Source: Nitrospirota bacterium (GTDB lineage Bacteria > Nitrospirota > Thermodesulfovibrionia > UBA6902). From it: a stretch of DNA of 14,322 nucleotides. A program made the translations under genes and the position numbers. Positions 6,720 through 13,298 of the stretch are shown here, piece by piece. How positions within the stretch are numbered: position 1 is the first letter of the stretch; the number at the start of each line of letters is the position of its first letter. Location: assembly GCA_024277515.1 (NCBI GenBank), contig JAJRVB010000312.1:1-14322 (forward strand). The letters are read 5' to 3'. Under the pieces are notes generated by a model. It was given only the letters and a program-made list of their open reading frames with translations. It did no database searches and was not told the origin of the DNA.

Positions 6720-7571
6720 TTAAGACCCCATATACGGCTCATTGGCCAGGAGCATAGCGCGTATTTCCTCGATATAAGCCTCTCCACGCTCCGAATATCC
6801 GGGCAGGCCATCTATCAGCGTATAAGCGTCAGGTTCCTTTCCCTGCCGGCGCTGTTCAAAACGCAGATCACGGAAATGGCTGTAGGCAATGTTTGTGTTA
6901 AGATTATGAATGTAGCTCCGGACAGAGCTCCGGACAGACCTGAACACTGCTACTTCGTGTTTATCTCCCGGATCACGGCCATTGGGAACAAGACCGCATC
7001 CATTGCGAAAGCACCACTGGCCGAACAGGTTGTTCCCTGCCCGCGCAAAACGGGAAGAGCCCCAGCCCGATTCCTTCGCTGCCTGAATCAGCGCCATTTC
7101 TACCGGCAACGCGTCAACCCGTTTGAGCAGGGCTGTCCAGTCAAGTTCAGTATCATCAGGGTTCCGCTTCACCTTATACTCGGAATAAAGTCCGTCCAGC
7201 CACTCTATGTCCAGTGGAGACAGTGAAGCTTTTTGGCGGTGCCGCTCATACAGATCGAGAAGCCTTTTCCGCTTGACGAGCACCCGCGCATTCTCCTCTT
7301 CTATAATCGGGCGCAGAAACCTGAAGAAGCTCCTTTTTTTCTCAGCCGTGTCCCTGATGAGATCAAAGTCAGGAATGTCACTGGCAATAACCGGAGATCT
7401 TCCTGACAGTCCGGGACTCGCGGGTGCAACCTCGGCCCCCCGGCCCGGAAGAGCAGATGTAATACCTGCCTGATCACATCCAAATGAAAACAGCATTATT
7501 GCCGTGAGCAGCAGAGTGAGCCGCTCAAGGCCGGGCTGTTGAGATACGGTATTGCTCTGCAATTTTATCAT
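6720..7571 (-). CDS. Bax/FlgJ-type N-acetylglucosaminidase, probable lipoprotein
   Basis: 283 residues. An N-terminal hydrophobic stretch (19-31) ends in FSFGC, an imperfect lipobox with Cys32 followed by Asp, so it may be an envelope lipoprotein. The C-terminal half is a GH73-like glucosaminidase domain of the Bax type: LPVEMALIQAAKESGWGSSR with the catalytic-type Glu167, AGNNLFGQWCF (178-188), NGCGLVPNGRD, and a late LPGYSERGEAY (256-266). This class cleaves N-acetylglucosaminyl bonds in peptidoglycan. No Shine-Dalgarno is seen before ATG 7571; a shorter start (TTG at residue 16) is possible. It is followed by the deacetylase with a one-base gap, forming an envelope sugar-processing operon. 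Confidence 0.88.
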   Translation of the reverse strand: MIKLQSNTVSQQPGLERLTLLLTAIMLFSFGCDQAGITSALPGRGAEVAPASPGLSGRSPVIASDIPDFDLIRDTAEKKRSFFRFLRPIIEEENARVLVKRKRLLDLYERHRQKASLSPLDIEWLDGLYSEYKVKRNPDDTELDWTALLKRVDALPVEMALIQAAKESGWGSSRFARAGNNLFGQWCFRNGCGLVPNGRDPGDKHEVAVFRSVRSSVRSYIHNLNTNIAYSHFRDLRFEQRRQGKEPDAYTLIDGLPGYSERGEAYIEEIRAMLLANEPYMGS

Positions 7572-7964
7572 GGCATATATATTTGAAGCTTTTGCAGGTT
7601 CGAATCAGCACAGACCAGGAAATCGGTTATTGAGGCATGAATTTCCTGCAACTGATTGAAAATCGAAGTTCATCCCTGTAAATCAGCGGCTGATAGCCGT
7701 TTTCAGGTTTTATTATAAAACCATACGGCTATTATGACAAGAAAAAATATTATATTTCATGAAATAACAACACCTCGATGTCTGACAACCGCCTGTATGA
7801 TCTTTACAGACTGAAAACCATTTTGGAGTGAGCAGTGCGGATGGGCAGGCTCAAACCTGCATCCATTCAGTTGTATTTCTACCAGGAAATCTGTTATTTT
7901 CTAACATGCCTTGCTTATCGCCTGATACACTGCATTTTTCTTTTGCCTTTCAGGACAACCGCCG
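7572..7964. other. Divergent intergenic region with inverted repeats
   Basis: 393 bp between the minus-strand glucosaminidase operon and the plus-strand lipoprotein gene. It must hold the promoters of both. I see no strong sigma-70 promoter and no plausible gene. The notable content is the inverted-repeat cluster at 7687-7732. Confidence 0.6.
7687..7732. repeat. Interlocking inverted repeats
   Basis: Three overlapping palindromes: CGGCT-GAT-AGCCG (7687-7699), ATAGCCGT (7693-7700) pairing with ACGGCTAT (7725-7732), and inside that GGTTTTAT-T-ATAAAACC (7706-7722). The first and second hairpins share AGCCG and cannot form together in RNA. This could be an operator cluster or a switchable leader structure; function unknown. 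Confidence 0.5.
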
Positions 7965-8978
7965 GTGATATTCCGGTATTTCATCATATTTCTTCTTGTT
8001 TCACTCCTTTCTTCATGTGTAACTGATCAGGCAGCAAAAAAGGAGCATTCAGAAAACGTTCTTTACGAGATTGTCCCTCTGCAGCCCGGCGCTGTAGCCT
8101 GGTCGCCGGATTCCCTGAGTCTTGGGGTAATATCCGATGACAAACTGATTATAAGAAATACATTAACAGGAAACTCACGGCAAATATCAGGGATCAGTCC
8201 GGTTTATCTTGACTGGGCCCCGGGGAAAGAGCTGCTCGCAGTCAGTAAAACCGACGGCAATAATGAGCTTGTTCGAATAAACGCGGCAAATGGAAAGATC
8301 CATGCCGTTTCACTGGAGGATTCTCCAATTGCCGCGCGCTGGTTTCATCCTCCTGATTCAATATTAACGCTTTCCACAAGTTCGAGAATATTAAGCATCG
8401 GCAGGTTTGTCACCTACAGATTGACCATATCCGGACAGACAGGCAGCAATCTGTTTCTCATCAAGGATTCTTACTTTCCCACAAGACGTCCGGATACCGA
8501 TGTAGCTGTCGGGTGGGGCCAGCTCGCGGTCAGGCCGTTTCATGATACGGTGCTTACACCTGAATTCCATGATCCTCCGAGAGTGGAACCGTATATATAC
8601 TTCAAGACCATAGACCCTGTTAATTTGAGTCAAGCTGATATACTGAAGCAGTACACTTACCGTTTTAACATCCCTGCCTCATGGTCTTCGGACGGTGCCC
8701 GTCTGGCCATCACAAACGATAAAGGACTGCTGGTCATTGCGGACATGAGCAATCCCGGAAATGCCAAGCCGGTCAATCATAAAATACGCGGCAGGTTCCC
8801 GTCATGGCACCCTGAAAAAAGTCTGATCTATTTTGGAGGCTGGCTGATGCAGTCTGACGGAACAGAATCGCGGCAAATTCTTCCCGGTGCATCAGGTTCG
8901 ATCGGCACATGGTCTCCTGATGGAAAAAGACTTGCGGTTATTTCAGGGGAGAGCCTGTACCTCTTTGAAGTGTTTTAA
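7965..8978 (+). CDS. Lipoprotein with TolB/PD40-like beta-propeller repeats
   Basis: 337 residues. The N terminus FIIFLLVSLLSSC is a signal peptide ending in a good lipobox with Cys18, so it is predicted to be a lipid-anchored envelope protein. The remainder contains degenerate PD40/WD40-like blades: VAWSPDSLSLGVI, WSSDGARLAIT, PSWHPEKSLIYFGG and GTWSPDGKRLAVIS, as in TolB-type propellers. It is probably a binding scaffold with no enzyme motif visible. GTG start at 7965 is supported by AGGA nine bases upstream and by the signal peptide. It is transcribed divergently from the glucosaminidase operon and has no plus-strand gene after it. I do not recognise a specific family member. Confidence 0.82.
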   Translation: MIFRYFIIFLLVSLLSSCVTDQAAKKEHSENVLYEIVPLQPGAVAWSPDSLSLGVISDDKLIIRNTLTGNSRQISGISPVYLDWAPGKELLAVSKTDGNNELVRINAANGKIHAVSLEDSPIAARWFHPPDSILTLSTSSRILSIGRFVTYRLTISGQTGSNLFLIKDSYFPTRRPDTDVAVGWGQLAVRPFHDTVLTPEFHDPPRVEPYIYFKTIDPVNLSQADILKQYTYRFNIPASWSSDGARLAITNDKGLLVIADMSNPGNAKPVNHKIRGRFPSWHPEKSLIYFGGWLMQSDGTESRQILPGASGSIGTWSPDGKRLAVISGESLYLFEVF

Positions 8979-9135
8979 TCAGCTGCCGGCGCGATTCAAC
9001 TGCACTAATGCGACCGAACCGGGGTCATTCAAACCTTGCCTCTTTTGTGTTCTGTAAAAGCACTTACGAGTCATGTAGAAGCTTTTCATGACTTTATGAA
9101 GGTGCCCTTCCGGCGGAGTCGAATCGACCGGGGTT

Positions 9136-9155
9136 TGGGGCAGAGCCCCATTTAT
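9136..9155 (+). terminator. Possible weak terminator hairpin
   Basis: TGGGGC-AGA-GCCCCA, a 6-bp stem with a 3-base loop, followed by TTTAT. It is about 160 bp after the lipoprotein gene. The T-run is short, so termination is uncertain; it could equally be part of an intergenic repeat. Confidence 0.3.
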
Positions 9156-9220
9156 AAAGAAATAAATCAAAATCTGTCTTTAAATCTGCTGTAAATGCTT
9201 TTATACTTCAGGGCTACATT

Positions 9221-9243
9221 CTTCAGAAAAATCTGTAAGACGT
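9221..9243. repeat. Direct repeat copy 1 flanking the STAS-like gene
   Basis: A 23-bp sequence starting CTTCAGAAAAATCTGTAAG; it matches the copy at 9683-9705 at 20 of 23 positions. The two copies bracket the STAS-like gene on either side in the same orientation. Confidence 0.6.
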
Positions 9244-9268
9244 AAATGGGTTACACCACTATTTCTAT

Positions 9269-9643
9269 TCATTTGTTGTCATCACCCGATATCCATTTAA
9301 CTGCATTTTCCAATTCACTAAAGGAAAAGCTTTTAATGTCTGCGCTGATAAAGTGACTTGCAACATGTTCAGCAAACGCACCTATTGGTAAATCAGTTAC
9401 AAAGGCCACATGAGACACCTTTTTATGATGCTCCTTAATAAATTTTAAATGCTTTATTAATGCTGAAAATGAATCCCATCCTGGAAATGTCTTTACATGA
9501 ACTATGATGCCATTTAATTTCCCTGAAGTTTCAATATACGGGTCAATTATCGCAGAGGCGGATTTAAAATCTCTTTCAGATAATTCTCCATCAGGCTCCA
9601 GAATAGCAATGCCTTCAATTTCGTTTAATTTTACGGTTAACAT
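9269..9643 (-). CDS. SpoIIAA-like / STAS-SEC14 family protein
   Basis: 124 residues from ATG 9643, which sits eight bases after AAGGAGA; a TTG one codon earlier is less well spaced. The alternating strand-helix pattern fits the SpoIIAA-like (STAS/SEC14) fold: strand IEGIAILEPDGELSERDF near the N terminus, a strand GIIVHVKTFPGWDSF, then helix ALIKHLKFIKEHHKKV, strand SHVAFVTDL, and a final helix SELENAVKWI. No signal peptide or membrane segment. Proteins of this family are small, cytosolic and poorly characterised; some relatives of the fold bind lipids or partner proteins. The local base composition is more AT-rich than its neighbours. It is isolated, flanked by near-direct repeats and adjacent to a decayed pldA, which hints at insertion or rearrangement. 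Confidence 0.85.
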   Translation of the reverse strand: MLTVKLNEIEGIAILEPDGELSERDFKSASAIIDPYIETSGKLNGIIVHVKTFPGWDSFSALIKHLKFIKEHHKKVSHVAFVTDLPIGAFAEHVASHFISADIKSFSFSELENAVKWISGDDNK

Positions 9644-9663
9644 CAATAACTCTCCTTAATTTT

Positions 9664-9718
9664 CGCGGGTGGTGTCTACGGTCTTCAGGATAATCTGTAA
9701 AACGTGACACCGCCCGTG
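9664..9718. repeat. Imperfect inverted repeat enclosing direct repeat copy 2
   Basis: CGCGGGTGGTGTC (9664-9676) pairs with GACACCGCCCGTG (9706-9718) at 11 of 13 positions. The 29-bp centre contains the second direct-repeat copy (9683-9705), starting CTTCAGGATAATCTGTAAA. It lies between the STAS-like gene start and the pldA remnant and looks like the end of a small mobile or recombination element. Confidence 0.5.
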
Positions 9719-9777
9719 AAGTCAATATATGCTGGTTTTATTCTGCTCGACTTTGTCCTTTGTCGGGGGCTGACCCC

Positions 9778-9921
9778 TTGTTCGGGAGTTTTCCACTCTG
9801 GAATTATCCTTATGTTAAAGGCTATGTCCAGTATTTTGCGGGTTATGGTGAAAGCCTGGCGGATTACAATAATTATAACAACCGCATCGGCTTAGGCGTC
9901 GCCCTCTCTGACTGGCTATAG
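9778..9921 (+). pseudogene. pldA: C-terminal remnant of outer-membrane phospholipase A
   Basis: Reading plus-strand codons up to the TAG at 9919-9921 gives 47 residues that look like the last two beta strands of OMPLA (PldA): SFPLWNYPYVKGYVQYFAG, then YGESLADYNNYNNRIGLG, ending VALSDWL. PldA proteins end in a very similar GYGESL-x-DYN...RxGxG pattern (recalled, not searched). The reading frame is open only back to 9694, and residues upstream of about LFGS show no PldA similarity. The ~250-residue catalytic part with the His/Ser active site is absent. So this is a truncated, non-functional fragment; the break point coincides with the repeat region at 9664-9718. Confidence 0.75.
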
Positions 9922-9968
9922 CTGCAGCGGACATCCATATCGCTGAACTGAATCTGCCGGAAAGAGGA

Positions 9969-10859
9969 TCACGGGACCGGATGCGCTATCCTGAACCCTA
10001 TGCACACCGCCCTGCCTCCGGCGATGTTCCAGTAACGGCTCGTGGTCCGGGCAGTATCCGGCTCCAGGTCCCAGGCCCCGCCCCGCATGAGTTTGTATCT
10101 GCCGGAATCAGGCCCCCGGGGGTTATTCCTCGGACTCATTGCATAATAGCCATCTTTCTGCCAGTCACCCACCCATTCATACACATTTCCTGACATGTCA
10201 TATATACCGAGGTCATTCGGCCTGAAGCTTCCCACAGGCGCTGTATACGCATAACCGTCCCGAACGCCCTTCCAGATACTGAGTGCAGGCAGTTCCTCTG
10301 CAACCGATTCATCAGCAATATTGCCGGAAGGCCCTTCATTACCCCAGCTGTACAGATACTCTTTTCCCCTGCTCCGCGCTGCGTACTCCCATTCCGCCTC
10401 TGTTAGAAGCCGGTAGCGTCTGCCCTCCTTCTGATTCAGCCACCTGATATAGTTGTCCGCATCATTCCAGCTTAGACACACAACAGGTTCTCTGTCCGTC
10501 TGGGGAAAGCCGGTATTCCTCCAGTTATGCTCCCTTATCTTTTTCAGAGTCCCGTCACCCACCCAGCTGTGGCATCCGTCCTGAGCTTCAGCTTCGGTTT
10601 TATAACCGGTTTCCTCGGTAAACTTCCGAAAGTCCCCGATGGTTATTTCATATCTGCTTATATAATAATCATCCACGCACACCTCATGCACAGGCTTTTC
10701 ACTCGAAGGCAGATCCCTGAAGATATCGCCCATCCGGAAACAACCACCCTTGACAAGGAGCATGTTATCAAAATAGGTCTGCCCGAATTCAGGCACGGCA
10801 GAAGCAGGAATGAGTAATGCAGAGCAAAGGACAACAAGGGCAAATGAAATATTTCTCAT
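9969..10859 (-). CDS. Exported SUMF1/FGE-fold protein, non-catalytic
   Basis: 296 residues with a signal peptide (about 1-21, cleaved after ALLIPASA). The rest is a formylglycine-generating-enzyme/SUMF1 (C-type-lectin-like) domain: VKGGCFRMGD (36-45), HEVCVDDYYISRYEIT (58-73), PVVCLSWNDADNYIRWLN (125-142), RLLTEAEWEYAAR (150-162), GIYDMSGNVYEWVGDW (218-233), LMRGGAWD (257-264) and GFRIA (288-292). True FGEs have a Cys pair shortly after the RGGS-type strand; here that stretch has no cysteine (only Cys286 near the end), so sulfatase activation is unlikely. Such exported members may act as binding or oxidoreductase-like accessory proteins. The Shine-Dalgarno before ATG 10859 is weak. It follows the PIN gene after 52 bp on the same strand. 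Confidence 0.88.
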   Translation of the reverse strand: MRNISFALVVLCSALLIPASAVPEFGQTYFDNMLLVKGGCFRMGDIFRDLPSSEKPVHEVCVDDYYISRYEITIGDFRKFTEETGYKTEAEAQDGCHSWVGDGTLKKIREHNWRNTGFPQTDREPVVCLSWNDADNYIRWLNQKEGRRYRLLTEAEWEYAARSRGKEYLYSWGNEGPSGNIADESVAEELPALSIWKGVRDGYAYTAPVGSFRPNDLGIYDMSGNVYEWVGDWQKDGYYAMSPRNNPRGPDSGRYKLMRGGAWDLEPDTARTTSRYWNIAGGRAVCIGFRIAHPVP

Positions 10860-10911
10860 GTTTTTATTTTACACCCTTCTGGGTATTTTTTAATAAACGG
10901 ACAGACAATAT

Positions 10912-11553
10912 CTATTTGGAAATGCCCTGTTTCTTTGGAGCGGCCTTCCGACCCTTATTCTCCGCTTCAATAAAACTCATCAGATAATCCCTGAATTTTT
11001 CGGGCAGGAGCCACCTGACGCCCAGTTTTTCGGCCCATGCAATCGCACCGTGGTCTACGGTGACGAGGAGGGCGTTCAGTTCCTTTGCAAGGCGTATCAG
11101 GTCTACATCTTCCTTGCTGTCAATAATTCCTTCCCTCAGGGCCTCCCTGTAACTTTTCCTCACCCCCTGAATGACCTCCCTCTCGTCAACCTTGCCCGCA
11201 TTTCTGACCGCCTTCTCGGCGATCCTGAGGCCCTTGTTGATCCGGTCACGTATGTCCTCAATCAGTTCGTAAAGCAGGAAGGCGGGACAGGTCAGCTCAT
11301 GTTTGCTCGGTGACTTCTGGTGAACAATTGAGAGAAAACTTCCGGGGATCTTTCTCTGGTCAACAAAATTCATCAGTTCCCTGAAGATGGATGAAGGCAT
11401 GTAGAATTCAAGGGCGGGGATGCGTTCCGCTATCGCAACAAATCCTTTTACCGCTTCAGTAGGTGAGCTGCCAAAGTCATTCCGCACATCAGGGTTTACG
11501 AACAGGCTCGTATCAAGGACTACTATGTCTTTTCTGGATTTTACAGGTTTCAT
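10912..11553 (-). CDS. PIN-domain protein, 'RNA ligase partner' family
   Basis: 213 residues from ATG 11553. PIN-type acidic residues are present: VVLDTSLFVNPDV with Asp14, Glu59 in SSIFRELMNFV, Asp149/Asp151 in DSKEDVDLI, and Asp167 in LVTVDHGAI. The blocks AFLLYELIEDIRDRINKGLR, IAEKAVR, SYREALREGIIDSKEDVDLI and the final WLLPEKFRDYL match the 'RNA ligase partner' family (recalled), which co-occurs with a Pab1020-type RNA ligase in archaea, Aquificae and Nitrospirae. Likely an RNA nuclease or RNA-processing partner. The ligase is not in this window. A Lys-rich tail (199-213) follows. The start lies 41 bases inside the end of the lapAB-like gene and lacks a good Shine-Dalgarno, so translation is probably coupled to it. 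Confidence 0.85.
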   Translation of the reverse strand: MKPVKSRKDIVVLDTSLFVNPDVRNDFGSSPTEAVKGFVAIAERIPALEFYMPSSIFRELMNFVDQRKIPGSFLSIVHQKSPSKHELTCPAFLLYELIEDIRDRINKGLRIAEKAVRNAGKVDEREVIQGVRKSYREALREGIIDSKEDVDLIRLAKELNALLVTVDHGAIAWAEKLGVRWLLPEKFRDYLMSFIEAENKGRKAAPKKQGISK

Positions 11554-12850
11554 TAATATCAAGAACAAAGGTGTTCCAGCGCTTGCATTCGGGACATCTT
11601 CCGGCCCACTCTTCTGAAATATAGCCGCAGTTTGTACAGCAATAAGGGACAAGGAGAGGCGTGTCGATATTCAGGGCTTTTTTAAATTCTTCCGATGCCT
11701 TTTCATATTCTGAACGTCTTTCATATACACTCCCGATAAGCGCATGAAAATCAGGACAGTCAAACGCTGCCGGATCTATCGCATTAATTGTGTCTAACGC
11801 ATAATCTATCATCTCAAGACGATAGTAGAGTTTTGCAAGGAAGAACTGGAGCTTCGCGTTTTTCTGGTCATTCTGTACGGCCTTTTGATAAATATCAATG
11901 ATCGTGCCCGGTTCTCCTTCATTTATGAAATATTCCTCAAGCCTGATAAGAAAGACGATTAATGAGGTCTCTTCATACCCCTTCATGAGGGTGGCCTGTG
12001 CCTCTTTTCTGTTTCCCTCTTTCACATAGCTGTCAGCCAGTGCAAGATATGCCGCTGCAAAACTCTTATCCGATTTTATGACACTTTTAAGCATCTTGAC
12101 CGCTTTATCAGCAGGCCCTGCTTCATGATAATACCGGCCCAGTTCATATCTGTATCCAAGCAAATTGTCATTTTCCTCTTTTTCATCTTCCGGAGACAGC
12201 TTGCATTTAAGGATTTTGGTCTGGACATCCATCAGCTCTTCCCACTTGTTGTTTTTTTCATAAATGTCCCTTTTCCTCTTCAGAAACTTCACATTCTCAC
12301 TGTCAATATCAATAATGTTGTCCATGTACTTGATCGCCTCGGACCAGTTTTCACGCGCCTCTGCAATCCCGGCAAGAGAAAGAAGCACCTCGATGCTCTT
12401 TGGTTTGATTTCCCAGGCCTTTAAATAATACTCCTCAGCCTTTCTGAAATCCTTTTCCTTATACGAAATATCACCCAGCCTCAGCAGGGAGTTCAGATGC
12501 GCGGGATCATGCTCAAGGACCCCGGTAAACAGATCAGCAGCTTCCTTGTAGCGGGAAGCGAAAAAGGCCTCAAGTCCTTTGGAATAGGAATCAAGGATTT
12601 TCGATTCTTTTTTCTGTTTGAAATGAATCTGCCAATGCTCAATGCGGCGTCTTGCATCTCTCAGCGCAGTCAGGAGAAACATTGAGACAATGCCTATAGC
12701 GGCTGACATAAAAATCACCGCAATAACGGGGATGTCCTTGTACGTCACTCCCTGCCAGACAGTCAGGTTTACCGACTCTTTATTGAAAATCGCGAGCAGG
12801 CTCAGTACGGCAAGAAATATTATCAGGAAAAAAACAGTAAGTTTGGCCAT
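11513..12850 (-). CDS. lapB: LapA-LapB fusion: membrane-anchored TPR protein with zinc-ribbon tail
   Basis: 445 residues. The N-terminal ~75 residues look like LapA (two membrane helices at about 4-22 and 42-61, joined by NKESVNLTVW). The middle (about 85-400) is TPR repeats, e.g. GLEAFFASRYKEAADLFTGV, LGDISYKEKDFRKAEEYYLK, and ALIGSVYERRSEYEKASEEF. The C terminus has a rubredoxin-like CxxC pair: CTNCGY (405-410) and RCPECKRW (418-425), as in LapB/YciM. In E. coli LapB recruits FtsH to LpxC to limit lipid A synthesis, and LapA is a separate, adjacent membrane protein. ATG 12850 has GAGG about ten bases upstream. Nine or more residues after the CxxC region overlap the start of the PIN gene. 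Confidence 0.88.
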   Translation of the reverse strand: MAKLTVFFLIIFLAVLSLLAIFNKESVNLTVWQGVTYKDIPVIAVIFMSAAIGIVSMFLLTALRDARRRIEHWQIHFKQKKESKILDSYSKGLEAFFASRYKEAADLFTGVLEHDPAHLNSLLRLGDISYKEKDFRKAEEYYLKAWEIKPKSIEVLLSLAGIAEARENWSEAIKYMDNIIDIDSENVKFLKRKRDIYEKNNKWEELMDVQTKILKCKLSPEDEKEENDNLLGYRYELGRYYHEAGPADKAVKMLKSVIKSDKSFAAAYLALADSYVKEGNRKEAQATLMKGYEETSLIVFLIRLEEYFINEGEPGTIIDIYQKAVQNDQKNAKLQFFLAKLYYRLEMIDYALDTINAIDPAAFDCPDFHALIGSVYERRSEYEKASEEFKKALNIDTPLLVPYCCTNCGYISEEWAGRCPECKRWNTFVLDINETCKIQKRHSSP

Positions 12851-12918
12851 TTAAATTTTCCTCTTTCTGTGTGGTTCAAAAAATAATTCAATATTCAAAA
12901 CCCGTCACTCGTTACGCA

Positions 12919-13269
12919 TCACTGTCCCTCAAGGGATATCCTCGGCGCATCTATCCAGAACTTTTCAAGATTATAAAAGGAGCGTGTCTCCTCATCAAAA
13001 ATATGCACCACGATATCGCCATAATCTATTAAAACCCAGCGCGCGGAATCCATCCCTTCCTTCCCTAACGCGGGGACCTTTATTTTTGAGAAGTAATCGT
13101 CAATTGCTTCCGCAATGGCCTTTACCTGTGCGGGATTGTCTCCCGAACAGATTACAAAATAATCTGCAATTGAGGACAGGTCTTTTAACTCGAGGATAAC
13201 CGTATTGTTTGCCTTCTTGTCAACAGCTAATTCAGCAGCCTTGATCGCTCTTTTCTTTAATTTAATTAT
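12919..13269 (-). CDS. rsfS: Ribosome silencing factor RsfS with non-ATG start
   Basis: A complete 116-codon reading frame ending TGA (12921-12919) encodes RsfS (RsfA/YbeB/iojap family), which binds uL14 on the 50S subunit and blocks subunit joining in starvation. Conserved blocks: AIKAAELAVDKKANNTVILE, LSSIADYFVICSGDN, then ARWVLIDYGDIVVHIFDEET and RSFYNLEKFWIDAPRI. The frame opens after an in-frame TAA with AUA-AUU-AAA; no ATG, GTG or TTG occurs in frame until an internal ATG that would remove two thirds of the protein. GAGGAG (13282-13277) lies seven bases before the AUA and ten before the AUU, so one of these is the probable start; AUA 13269 is given here, AUU 13266 is equally possible. 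A sequencing error is the alternative. It follows nadD by ~30 bp. Confidence 0.9.
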   Translation of the reverse strand: MIKLKKRAIKAAELAVDKKANNTVILELKDLSSIADYFVICSGDNPAQVKAIAEAIDDYFSKIKVPALGKEGMDSARWVLIDYGDIVVHIFDEETRSFYNLEKFWIDAPRISLEGQ

Positions 13270-13282
13270 TTAAAAACTCCTC
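13264..13282 (-). promoter_or_regulatory. Ribosome-binding site deciding the unusual rsfS start
   Basis: GAGGAG at 13282-13277 followed by TTTTTAA and then AUA-AUU. The spacing is ideal for AUA (7) and acceptable for AUU (10). No other start codon is near, which is why the gene is easily missed. Confidence 0.7.
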
Positions 13283-13298
13283 ATCTGCTTCAGGATTT

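Larger units (their letters stand above)
8979..9268. other. Convergent intergenic region with two hairpins
   Basis: 290 bp between the lipoprotein gene and the STAS-like gene, which converge. It holds a hairpin AGTCATG/CATGACT (9069-9093), a GC hairpin TGGGGC-AGA-GCCCCA (9136-9150), and one copy of a direct repeat (9221-9243). No credible gene is present. Confidence 0.6.

Noticed and set aside
6675..7226. 183-codon plus-strand open frame across the glucosaminidase and deacetylase genes
   Set aside because: Antisense to two genes with clear catalytic motifs; no start signal.
8979..9170. 63-codon minus-strand open frame
   Set aside because: No ribosome-binding site, no motif, and it crosses the GC hairpin at 9136-9150; better read as non-coding.
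9704..9895. 63-codon plus-strand frame with an ATG-like start
   Set aside because: It is the wrong frame across the pldA remnant; the PldA-like residues are in the neighbouring frame ending at 9921.
10868..10892. ACCC-TTCT-GGGT followed by a T-run as a plus-strand terminator
   Set aside because: The stem is only four base pairs and no plus-strand gene precedes it; on the minus strand it is simply the leader of the FGE-like gene.
12895..12925. CGTCACTCGTTACGCATCAC-type degenerate repeat between lapB and rsfS
   Set aside because: Too short and imperfect to call as a repeat from this window alone.
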